Both the position numbers and the translations under genes were made by a program. Under the pieces are notes generated by a model. The model saw only the letters and a list, made by a program, of their open reading frames with translations, was not told the origin of the DNA and ran no database searches. Source: Acipenser ruthenus (taxonomy: Eukaryota; Chordata; Actinopteri; Acipenseriformes; Acipenseridae). From it: a DNA stretch of 64,000 bases. Shown here one piece after another: positions 1-19,300 of the stretch (its first letter is position 1; the number at the start of each line of letters is the position of its first letter). The stretch is from positions 31,152,113 to 31,216,112 of the forward strand of contig NC_081201.1 in NCBI RefSeq assembly GCF_902713425.1, in the 5' to 3' direction.

Positions 1-273
1 ACTTAAGGTTGGCTTAACTTTGCATAATTGTTGTTTGTTGTTCACTGTCCCGTGGTTAAAAAATGAAAGGAGTTGACGGTTAATCAAGTAAAGCATTGTT
101 TAATCTGGGTTTTACTTCGTGCATCTTTTATGACAAAACCTACTGCGTCGGAGGCCAGCCTGGGTATGTGAGCAGTCAGTTTTCAGAAGCAATACGTTTT
201 TCAATGCTGCCTTTGTAACTGATGGAAGCGTCTTTACCACTGAACAAAATAATCAAATTTGTTTTAACAAGTA

Positions 274-966
274 CACTGGAAACCCTGATAAATCAAGTTT
301 ACTCCAAAAAAATGAGTAAACTCATTGCCTTAATATAATTAAATTTAGCTACTCATTTAGTTTTTGTTAGGACAACTTTCTCTGGGGCTGACTAAACTCA
401 TAACTTGTATATTCATGTAACTTAATCCATTTGAGTTAGATTTACTTTTTAATAGTCAAGTTAGTTTGAACATTTTTATTTCATTTAAACAATAAAAAGT
501 TAGCTGAGGCAACAGAATGTGCAATCAACAAGCTATTGTATTAGCTGCCAGTGGAGCACTTCTGCTTATGCGATTATAGCAGTATTTACATGTGCTGGAA
601 CTAGGCTGATGCAGAGATGCAGACATAGCGAGAAGGGAGGGAGGTCACAGCTGCAGACTGACCACCAAACAGGGGTGGACACGCACAACACAAGAACACA
701 TGTAAGGGAACACAACACACTTGTGCAACCGCACATATAAAACAACAACACAATAAACAACAATTACAAAAATAAATTGTACAAGTGCCGCAAGGGCTGA
801 TGGGAATATAGTCCCCTGATTCTACTTAAACCATTTACACAACTTGAACAACTAAAGTAAATTTGAATGTTCAACTAACTTAAAACGGATGAGTGTTATG
901 AATAAAATTTGAATTTTTAAGTTATTGTAACTTGATTTATTTAGAATGACTTTGGGGTTTACCGTG
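274..966. mobile_element. MITE-like non-autonomous DNA transposon, TA target site
   Basis: The left end CACTGGAAACCC matches, imperfectly, the reverse complement of the right end (CACGGTAAACCCC). Both ends are flanked by a TA dinucleotide (272-273 and 967-968), as expected for a Tc1/mariner-type target-site duplication. The similarity continues inward, with AAATAAATCAAGTT-like sequence shared by both arms. There is no transposase ORF, so the copy would be non-autonomous. The arms are AT-rich and the middle (about 480-760) is unrelated sequence. The boundaries are mine from end inspection. The family is not identified, and the mismatched ends suggest an old copy. Confidence 0.5.
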
Positions 967-1530
967 TAGTTAAGGCCTACTTATTTAAAGTGATCAGATC
1001 ATTTTCTGGTGTTTTAATTTGCTCTGAAGAGTGTGGCCCATTTCAGGCTGTTCCTTGTGTAACTTGCCCTGTCTATTGCTAAGGAAACAGTCTTGCAACA
1101 GAGAGATGTGGTCCAGTTTGCATTTAAAAAAAAAAAACCAAAAAAAAAACTGAGAGGCAGTTTACAGTTACACAATAACGTGCTACATTTTGTTGAGTGC
1201 ATTACATTTAGGCAGTTTATATTTGGAATATTTGTAACCAAACATACATGAGCAGAGGTTTTTACATTGTTATAAATTACTACATGTACTGTAAGAGTAT
1301 AACGATTCTAGTCTTGAACTGCACATATGAATATTATTTAAATAGTATAGCTATGTTAAGCCAAGTTTAAACAGGTAAGCACAGTCTAAATGTTTAGCAC
1401 TTTGCCAAGGTTTTAAACTGCAGCCTCCCCCTTACTCACAGGGGTTTCTATGTTTTGTCCGACCCCTTTATATCACCACAGCCTATTCTAACTCAAATAA
1501 AATAAGGCATTTAACACAGACATCTACACA
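967..1530. other. Intergenic stretch, no gene seen
   Basis: AT-rich DNA between the MITE-like element and the presumed 3' end of pgam1. It contains an interrupted A-tract near 1128-1149. I see no coding potential or structured RNA. Confidence 0.5.
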
Positions 1531-1537
1531 GAACACA

Positions 1538-1543
1538 TTTATT
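1538..1543 (-). promoter_or_regulatory. Candidate poly(A) signal of pgam1
   Basis: TTTATT on the plus strand reads AATAAA on the minus strand, about 1.0 kb downstream of the pgam1 stop codon. The implied 3' UTR (about 1.5-2.55 kb) is of plausible size for a vertebrate PGAM1 mRNA. Other AATAAA-like words exist closer to the stop, so this is one candidate among several. Confidence 0.35.
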
Positions 1544-2552
1544 GGATTTGCACAATAGTTTCAGTGTACATTCAAACAGTGCATTACAATAAACCATAAT
1601 CCAAGTGAAGCCATCTTTCTCTTAAGAATCATTGGCAACAAATCCATGCTACCACTTACTGTAAGGGTTGAGATAGAGGCCCCTTACACACTTACCAATG
1701 TATGGAAGCTGGGATACAGGGTCATACAACAATCCAAACACTCATATACCCACTAGCGGAGCTGGGAATAAGGGCTTTATACACACACAGTGAAAGAGGG
1801 CTTAAACAGGGAGCCCCTTAACACACACACACACACACACACACACTCTCTCTCAGCATGTAGACAGTCGAGCTGACTCTACACACATGAATCTGTGGCC
1901 CTAAAATACGTACACACAAACAGTAACACTACAATGTAAAGTTAAACTACAAATAAACCAAGATACAGGATATATAGGAAATGGGGCCTGTGACTACAGC
2001 TCTCAGAGTATGGAGAGAAAAAAAAAAAAAAACACTCCCTTTGTCGTGCAAGCAGCAGGGCTGAGCAACTGCAGTGGCCAAATACTAGACATCCCAGGTA
2101 AAGTTTAACTAGCATGTGTAACTACGGAAACAGCCACTGAAACCGTTAGTAATGCAAAACCATGGGAACAGTATAGGATGGGATGTACTCAGCGGTTTTT
2201 ATTAGCACCTCCAAATGTGTACATGCACTTACTTCTTTTCCTTTGGTCTTTCCCTTGTAGATGAGATGTTCCCTTTTAGCGATGCTGCTTAATCCATTCA
2301 GTGCAAAACATTTATACATAATTTATTTAGCAGTGACACTGACATTATTTTTTAAACAACAGATCCTTCTTCAAAGTGCAGTAAAAGCTAGCAGCCTGTG
2401 GAATGGAATGGTATGGAATGGGGTTTAAACTCTGGTCCCAGATATGTGCTTTAATTTATTAACCAACCCCACCCCAATCTCTAGCCCCCCTGAGAACTGT
2501 AACAAAGTGCCCCCTTCCACCCAGATCCTGTTCTTCTCATCAGGGCTGCCCT
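1544..2552 (-). other. pgam1: Presumed 3' UTR of pgam1
   Basis: Non-coding stretch directly downstream of the pgam1 stop. It contains an AC microsatellite at 1821-1845 running into a short CT run, and an A-run at 2018-2032. Its extent is inferred from the position of the AATAAA candidate. Confidence 0.4.
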
Positions 2553-7039
<4,487 letters not shown>

Positions 7040-8450
7040 CCTGCGGGTTTCAGTGGTGGAGATTAGAGATTTCAAAGAGAAACGGAACCCTGTCAGCCGG
7101 GGTGACAGTCTTTTCAATGAGAGGAGAATAGTTCTCTGCTTCCTTGTTGTACAGAAGGAAATGCCTTGATTTTTAGATGTTCGGATCCGCTAGGTTCTAC
7201 CCTAGGAGCTGCCGAAGATGTCTTAGTACCACTTCCTGTGACGGGTCTGGACTGACTGCAGCACCTGCAGTAGAAATCAGCTCTTCTTTCTGCACGTCAG
7301 CAGCGCGCGGGGCTGAACCAAAGCAATGTGACCTTCAGCTACCGTACATGTAGTGCGTAACCAGACAGCATGTATCAATGTCTACAATATAGCGTCCCCT
7401 CCAGTTACTGTAAATGTGTTACATACTGTAGCGTATCTGCACTACGCTTCACGTATTGGTTTGTTCGGCAGATATACAGTACTTTTCTTCAATAGTAACT
7501 CGTCTCGAAACCTATGTGTGGACCAATGTATTTGGTAATATTAGTTAATATATAATAAACATTGCGTGTGCAGATATAATACACCATGCCAAAATTATAC
7601 AACCAAAAAATCTGCAAATCTTCAATGCCCTGCATTCTGACAACACTGGCTCAACACCGCGCTAAGGAATAACTGGACATTGTGAGATACTATAAGCATC
7701 ATTTGGCTTGGCCACAGGCTGTTGTCACTATATTGCCAATAGAAACCTTTGTGCCATTTATTGAAACGGAACCCTTTGAGTTAACATACAGAACAAAGAG
7801 TCGTTTCCTGGTATTAGTAGAGCAAATAACTGTTATGTAATTTGCAGTAAATGCAGCGAGCGACACCATGTCTGACACGCTTTTCATTGGACTGCAGTTG
7901 TTACTGCTACTTGATTAATTGAGGCCTGTAATGGAGGCAGAAACAGCGGGGGGGATAGAAGAACAGAGAACAGACCAGTGATTCTAGCTATTACAGTTCA
8001 TAGACCTACAGTATAGATGAAGAGACCTGTGGCTGTGCAGGATCAGTAGAGTAAGAAACAGGTCTTTTGTCAGGGAGCTGAAGGGTCAGAGAGAGGAGAC
8101 CCATCTGGCAGTGGCAGTGTGTACTCAACATGTTTTAACTCATTGGTTCCCAGTGAGCTCATCCTTACAGAGAAATTAAGATCACATTTTAACCACCTTG
8201 ATATCAGATTAGCTCCAAAGCAAATAGATTTGATAAGCTGTGACTGAAGTGCAAAGTTCCCTCCACCTTTTTGTAAGTGGAATAACGAAGATGTTTCTTA
8301 CTAATTTTGGAAAATGTTATTGCACAGGAGCAGTACATCTGTGTCTGCCCATTCCTATTCGAGTGATGACCAAGGTGTGTATAAATAAGTACAATAAACA
8401 GAAAACAATAGGCCACAAATAACAGGCAACATTTAAAATGACATCATTAT
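7040..8450. other. Upstream region of pgam1, no further gene seen
   Basis: The first 300 bases (7040-7340) should contain the pgam1 5' UTR and promoter; they are locally GC-richer (for example AGCAGCGCGCGGGGCTGAAC near 7299-7318) but show no clear TATA box. From 7340 to 8450 I see only AT-rich non-coding DNA between pgam1 and the 3' end of the CDC25-like gene. Confidence 0.4.
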
Positions 8451-8456
8451 TTTATT
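8451..8456 (-). promoter_or_regulatory. Candidate poly(A) signal of the CDC25-like gene
   Basis: AATAAA on the minus strand, about 310 bases downstream of the terminal TGA of the CDC25-like gene. The spacing is plausible, but the word is common in such AT-rich DNA. Confidence 0.25.
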
Positions 8457-8762
8457 TTTCCTCATGAGCTGTATTCTAGGCATCTCTAACTCTGTTCTTA
8501 ATCTTTTATAAATACAAATAAATAACATAATACATACAGATAATTTAATAATACTTTAAATATTCCTTTTATAATATTCAAGTAAAATATTTTCTTTTAA
8601 AAATCTTATTACACATTGGCATCATCCCAGTTGCACTGTCCTCATTTACTGATTCCCCATTCCAGTTCAACCCTCTAAATTCAAATTCACTCCAGTTTCC
8701 AGCTTATACAAGTTCACTCCATTCCGCCCAATGCAGATTATCTTAATTTTCCCATTCCCAAT

Positions 8763-9791
8763 TCACGCCTCCATTCCCGGTTCAACCAGCTGCTTCCTCC
8801 TCCCAAACAGAGATGGCCGAAAATGCTTCTTCCTCCGATATCTTCGCAACTGATCAGTGAAGTCCTGGTGAACCATCAGCACATAGCCACAGGGCTTACA
8901 GAGGCTCTGAGGAGGAAACCTGCATTGAGAGCTATGTCAAATATGGACCACAAACAGAGAGTGTGTCACTGGGACAGTCTGAACCATCAGCCACTGGTTA
9001 CATCCAATGTCACATCAACCTGGATAGAGCTAGAGTCGGACAGTTCATTGAACAGGGAATATACCCAATGTTTTTGTTTTTTTTGTTTTTTTTACCTGAA
9101 ACTGGGAGTATAATTCCTTGTAACCTCCCTTCAGTATATATACCTACGGGTAAAAAAGTTGAGGATAAACATTCAGGTTTCGGTCGATCTTCCATAGAAA
9201 CCGACATCTGGAAATAGAAACAAGACAGAGAATTAAGAGAGAACAGGGAGCAGTGGGGAGAAGGCAAGAAAGAAGGAGGACCTGGGAACACTTACAGCCG
9301 AGTTCCCCTTTCTGAAGAGAACTCGCAGTGGAAGATGAGCAGGGTTCTTGGACTGGAGCTATCTTGTACAGTGATTCTCCCAAGAGCACTTTCCTTCGGT
9401 GTGGCTGGGGTCGAGGGACTCTCCTGTAATGCAGTTCTCGTGGAAGGACTCTCCTGCTCAGGTGCAGTTGCGGAGGGGCTGTCTGACAGAATGGGTTTCA
9501 TAGGGGGGCTGTCCTGTAGCATGACTTGTGTAGATGGACTCTCCAGCAGCTTGGCTTGTGGGGAGGACCTAGACAAAGCTGGCTCCTGAAGCAAGGCAGC
9601 AAGGAGCTGAGACTCACTATGTAGATTCAAGGATCCCTGTGTCTGCAGATCTGGAGGTACTGCCAAAAAGTCAAGGTCCTAGTTCTCACCCTGCTGAAAT
9701 CTCCAATCAGGTTTCTGTCTTCGGCCACCAGGTCTGGCATATCCACTGGGGAAGCCTGATGTCTGGACTGTACCATTCGGAAAAGGGGCAC
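8763..9791 (-). pseudogene. cdc25-like: CDC25-like dual-specificity phosphatase, catalytic part, interrupted by a stop
   Basis: CDC25 phosphatases activate cyclin-dependent kinases by removing inhibitory phosphates. Four phase-compatible minus-strand exons are visible: 9690-9791 (ends DRNLIGDFSR, matching the LIGDFSK segment before the CDC25 catalytic domain), 9296-9642 (a Ser-Pro repeat, then LLIFHCEFSSERGTR with the HCX5R loop at 9307-9330), 9096-9207 (CRFLWKIDRNLNVYPQLFYP, then VYILKGGYKE), and 8763-8906 (SLCKPCGYVLMVHQDFTDQL, then RRYR, colinear with the CDC25 C-terminal helix). Of the CDC25s I can recall, CDC25C is closest. Two oddities: a TAG at 9144-9146 stands where a Glu codon is expected between YP and VYILKGGY, and the first half of the catalytic domain (HQDLKYISPE to the CRYPYEYEGGH motif) is absent. 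The space between the first two exons is only 47 bases, short for a vertebrate intron. This is either a decayed host gene or a rapidly changed paralogue with one base error. Confidence 0.82.
9343..9543 (-). repeat. In-frame 30-bp tandem repeat coding for [E/D]SPS-x6
   Basis: Six consecutive 30-base units (9514-9543, 9484-9513, 9454-9483, 9424-9453, 9394-9423, 9364-9393) plus a partial seventh (9343-9363). Each starts with Glu or Asp, then Ser, and usually Pro and Ser. Codons vary synonymously (GAG/GAA, GAC/GAT, AGT/AGC, CCA/CCC/CCT), which points to selection on the peptide for at least part of its history. Ser-Pro recurs in most units, a context used by proline-directed kinases. The array runs straight into the strand that leads to the HCX5R loop. 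Confidence 0.85.
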
Positions 9792-10240
9792 CTGGGTGAA
9801 TGAAGTGGAAACATCAGACTCAGGCAGGAACCATAAGGAGCTGTTTCAGTCAACCATCGGGAGCAGAAAGAAGTGTTGCACCCTAGAAATAAACACAGTA
9901 GCAGACTCAAGACCTTCATTCAGAAAGGAATCTACCTAACCCAGGATTTAGAGCCCAGGGATGCTACTCATATGTAAAAATACAAAATGCACTATGTTTC
10001 AATGGCTGAGTGTTAAAGTCTATAACTATAGTAAATATGTTTGGCCCAATTCTTTTAAATACTGCAAGATTTACACCACTAAGATCCTGCTGTTCTCAAA
10101 TTACAAAACACAAGAGTACAACTACATTTGTGCCTGTTCGGACACTGCAGACTGTGCACTGGTTATTTATAGAACTGTGCTTCATTTCTGCACTACAGTC
10201 TCAGCTGAGACTCATTCCCACTGCCAGACACTCAGCTCAG

Positions 10241-10495
10241 TCAGCTCTGCAAACTCACTCTGTGTATCTCTGGATCGCTCTCCTGCGATGCTGCTTTCCA
10301 GCTCTGATTACAGCACTCCTCACTGTCAGCTCTGCAAACTCACTCTGTGTATCTCTGGATCGCTCTCCTGCGATGCTGCTTTCCAGCTCTGATTACAGCA
10401 CTCCTCACTGTCAGCTCTGCAAACTCACTCTGTGTATCTCTGGATCGCTCTCCTGCGATGACGCTTTCCAGCTCTGATTACAGCACTCCTCACTC
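10241..10495. repeat. Three tandem copies of an 85-bp unit
   Basis: Units at 10241-10325, 10326-10410 and 10411-10495 are nearly identical; the third differs in the ATGACGC/ATGCTGC words. On the minus strand the unit contains the 3' part of a possible exon and its GTGAGT donor site, so the donor is triplicated. The near identity suggests a recent local duplication. Confidence 0.95.
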
Positions 10496-10710
10496 TCTGG
10501 GCTCTTGCTCTTTCTACCTCCAGATTCCCATTTGTTTTTGGGTGCAGTCGGGCTGGTAAACATGCTGGACAGTTTAACTCGACATTGTCTCTGTAACGCC
10601 AAACTACACACTCAACCACTTTACTATACAATTCTTACATTCTTTCTCCATACACCCTCTCCCCCATCAATGTAGCAGGCTCACGTTTTCTTTGTCTGCT
10701 CGGGATCCAT
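10429..10710 (-). CDS. Candidate 5' coding exons of the CDC25-like gene
   Basis: Two phase-compatible exons can be read on the minus strand. The first, 10685-10710, has a strong start context (AGAATGG), reads MDPEQTKK and ends at a GTGAGC donor. After a 120-base intron with a CCAG acceptor, the second (10429-10564) reads MFTSPTAPKNKW and continues as a Ser/Glu-rich sequence to PEIHR and a GTGAGT donor in phase 0, matching the phase-0 start of the exon at 9791. I do not recognise the peptide as a CDC25 N-terminus, though these regions are poorly conserved in the family. The assignment rests on splice signals, phase and proximity only. Confidence 0.3.
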
Positions 10711-11080
10711 TCTCTTCTTTCTTCAGTTGATCTCTTCCAGACTGCTTTCTCTGTGATTAGAGGAAAAATAATCTAAATAAATAACCTTACTGAGGCTCTG
10801 TAAGGGAGTCATGGCTGTCTATAGATCAATATGTACTTACACTATTACAATATATGTATATTGAAATTGTTACAAACCTTTCTTTTATTTAATAATATAC
10901 ACAAGCAAACATTTCTAAAAATGCTATTAGATGGATCTGTTAGAGTACGGTTAGTCAACATTTTTACAATATTAAATAAATATCCTTTAAAAAAAAATAC
11001 TTACCAGTTTAGTCATAGAGTTTTTAGGACTGATACGCCTATGGGGAAAAAGAACAGTTTATAATATTAAAAAACTACAT

Positions 11081-11219
11081 TAGGTTTCAATATTATTTAT
11101 TGTACAGTTTGTAAAATACATTTTTATAGGTTTCAATATTATTTATTGTACAGTTTGTAAAATACATTTCTATAGGTTTCAATATGACTTATTGTACAGT
11201 TTGTAAAATATATTTCTAT
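11081..11219. repeat. Three tandem copies of a 46-bp unit
   Basis: Starts at 11081, 11127 and 11173. Each unit begins TAGGTTTCAATAT and contains TTGTACAGTTTGTAAAATA. The copies differ by only a few substitutions. Confidence 0.9.
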
Positions 11220-11262
11220 TGAGATATACAAGAAAGGCATGCTGTGAAGAAGTGATCAGCTG

Positions 11263-11281
11263 CCCCCCCCCCCCCCCCCCC
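11263..11281. repeat. Poly-C run
   Basis: Uninterrupted C-run followed by TCCCCTACCC. Its length is likely to be unreliable in assembly. Confidence 0.95.
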
Positions 11282-11649
11282 TCCCCTACCCTCGTTAGAT
11301 TTGAAGGAGTCAAGGTTCCCCCAACCCCTCTTTAAACTGCAGCCTGGATTTCACCAGGATTCATCTTGTTTACAAGGGTGTCCTGGAAGACAGCATTGTA
11401 CCAGACTCTAGTACTGTCCCTGTTTGAATTGCAGTATGGATCCCTCAAACTCCACTAACACCGACCACCACATTCCATCCCAGCTAGCCCAAGCCAATAA
11501 CATTAAACACTCAGGCAAGGCTGGCAAGCTTTCCAACTTCCACGGCGGCCTGAACACCTGCATTGTAGTGGCTATGATAAGGGTGTAATGATGATGCTGC
11601 TGCTCGGGTCCTGCAGCTTGCAGGGGGTCGTGGCACGATGACAGCAGTA

Positions 11650-11737
<88 letters not shown>
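11650..11737. repeat. (ATT)n microsatellite
   Basis: Nearly perfect ATT trinucleotide array with one interruption near 11708. On the minus strand it would read as polyasparagine, but there is no gene context. Confidence 0.97.
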
Positions 11738-12304
11738 TGTTTTTTTTATTAAATGCACACATGTAGAAAATAATTCAAACCGAATATTGACTTCTTAAAA
11801 TATGACAGATTTATTACCAAAAAAAGGCAGTAATACAAAATAATAATAAATATCCACCGTTAATATCAGTTTAAATCTTAAATACCATACGCATTTATCC
11901 ATGCACTAACGTTTAATTGAGCTACAGTGAGGAATAGAGGCAGTTACAGTCGCTTGAGCTCGAACAGGGAGCTATTATACACCTGGCGCTAGTCAGCAAT
12001 GGGGTGTACATAAATAAAGGCACTGCTGTCTCAATGACGTCTTATTGAGGCATCTTTATCATTGAATCCCATTGCCTACGTGGTGTTTGGGATTTCTGGA
12101 GCTTTGCATGTAACATGTAAAAGTGCTCCATCTTTTGTCAATATTTCTTTTTGGCATATAGCTGGTGCCAGCAGCCTTCTAGAGAACCACACAGCAGGAA
12201 CATAATTCATCTCCACCTAATGATCGACTTTGCTCTTTCCCTGTTTATGATCTGTGAGCAATGTGCAGTGCTTATTGTAAAATGAGCAGTTTTTACAGTT
12301 AATC

Positions 12305-17711
<5,407 letters not shown>

Positions 17712-19300
17712 AGCCTGGGGTGGGTGATAGCCTCCCTTCCATTGGGGACTGTATTGAGAGAGAGAGAGAGGCGGGGAGAGAAGGGGTCTGCATGCCTTGT
17801 CATGCCTCTCATCTGAGCATATTCTTTCCCTTATTGAGGGACACCGGGGGAACATGTATTCTGACTATCCGGGACCCCTTCCTTTCTTTCTGTCTCAGAA
17901 GAAGAGAAAATGCACAGCTATGGTACAATGGAAGGCTTTCCCCCCCCTTTGCTCTCATCACACTCTGCAGAGCAGTCATTCATAGCCCTCCGGTTCAGCA
18001 GAACCCATTTACATTCCCAGTAGACTTTGCTATTGGAACCCACGCGCTGAACCCCCTGCTTGACGTGCCGCTGGGAGGCAGGAGATGCGATGATGGTGGT
18101 GGTGGTTTGGGATAGAGGGCAGGTACCAGAGATACCCGGCCTCCTTCCAGTACTGTCACAGAGGAGTGTGAGCACTACAGGCTGCCTGGGGACTAAAGCT
18201 TGGAGTGAATTAAAGCTTGGATGGTTTAGGATAACAAAATGTTTGATGAAGGGGTTCCAGTTTCTCCCAAAAGCTGTTTTTCCAGAATCTGGACCAAAGT
18301 CCTACTTCCCTCTTCGGATCAGCCTCTCACTAAATCCTCCAGCTCTCTCTGTGCCTGTCTGCTTATCCCTCTGTGCCTGACAGCTCAGCTTTGTCCTGGA
18401 ATTGAATTGGTAGAAATGTCATCTTTTTTGTCGAATTTCCTTTTCTGTGCTACAGCTTTTCATTTTTCACTCAGTAGTAGTGTTGTTTACTGACGTTTCT
18501 ACAATCTGAGCTGAAAAATCAACAAAGTCGAAATAAATTCTGAAAAGTATTAAACTTTCGAACAAGATCACTACTATGTGACAAATTGGAGAAAACGCTA
18601 AACATTGGAAAGGACATCAACCCTTGTACAAAGTAAATATCTGAATGTCAGACAAGAGCATTATTATTTCCTTTTCTGTGTTTTTATTTTATTTTTTTAC
18701 TTTAACTTTATGTTCTACATTCATTTATTTTTATGCTATAAGGTTTGCTGAGATTCCCACTCAGAAGAGTTTCTTAAAGGTTTTCCATGGAAAACATTAA
18801 CCCTGCCACCACAAATATAAATTGACATAAACAAATATTTAGAATTTTAATTATTTAAATCCAGTTTTTCAAATTCTTAAAAAGAGAGCGAGACAGTACT
18901 TCCTGTAACAGGAAATGCATGCTGCTGCAAGTTCCATCCACATAGATAGTCCCCTGTTCCCCCCTGCTATCCATCTAAATGATTCCTCTGATAAAATGGT
19001 TTGATGGCCCCATCTGGGAAACCTGTGACTGTGTAACCTTAGAGCTGCTAAAGGCAGGACCTGAAACATTTGGTCCAGAGCTACAATGCAGTGTAATGGG
19101 AAAAGCTTCACTGACGGGGAGGAGAAGGGATACTTCTTCTTAATGAATGGAGTGATACGATTGGCTTTCCAATTGGACGTGTAGCAGCTTCCATACCTTA
19201 TCAGAAACTCCAGATTCAGAGAAGTAACTAGCAACTGCTGTATTACGCACTTAAATAAAAACCAACGCACTGCACAGTACAGAGCCCGACTCCAGAGCGT
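17712..19300 (+). other. pi4k2a: Presumed 3' UTR of pi4k2a
   Basis: Non-coding stretch after the stop codon. AATAAA words occur at 18532-18537 and around 19254 and could end transcripts of about 0.8 and 1.5 kb of 3' UTR. A short GA run lies at 17755-17770. No other gene is seen. Confidence 0.4.

Larger units (their letters stand above)
10711..12304. other. Intergenic region between the CDC25-like gene and pi4k2a
   Basis: No gene is recognised here. It contains a 46-bp tandem repeat, a C-run and a large ATT microsatellite, listed separately. The two flanking genes are divergent, so regulatory DNA for both may lie here. Confidence 0.5.

Noticed and set aside
9114-9147. A GTAGGT donor at 9147 that would splice out the TAG of the CDC25-like gene
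   Set aside because: The sequence after the TAG continues in frame with the family motif VYILKGGYKE, so the exon is continuous; splicing there would remove conserved residues.
9335-9589. Plus-strand ORF of 84 residues with repeated GLSC-type words
   Set aside because: It is the antisense shadow of the minus-strand Ser-Pro repeat in the CDC25-like gene, which carries the recognisable motifs.
9961-10559. Plus-strand ORFs with repeated SLCVSLDRSPAM words
   Set aside because: They result from the 85-bp tandem repeat; one frame is not kept across units, and splice-compatible coding is on the other strand.
11408-11758. Minus-strand ORF with a polyasparagine stretch
   Set aside because: The open frame comes from the ATT microsatellite; the rest has no recognisable domain.
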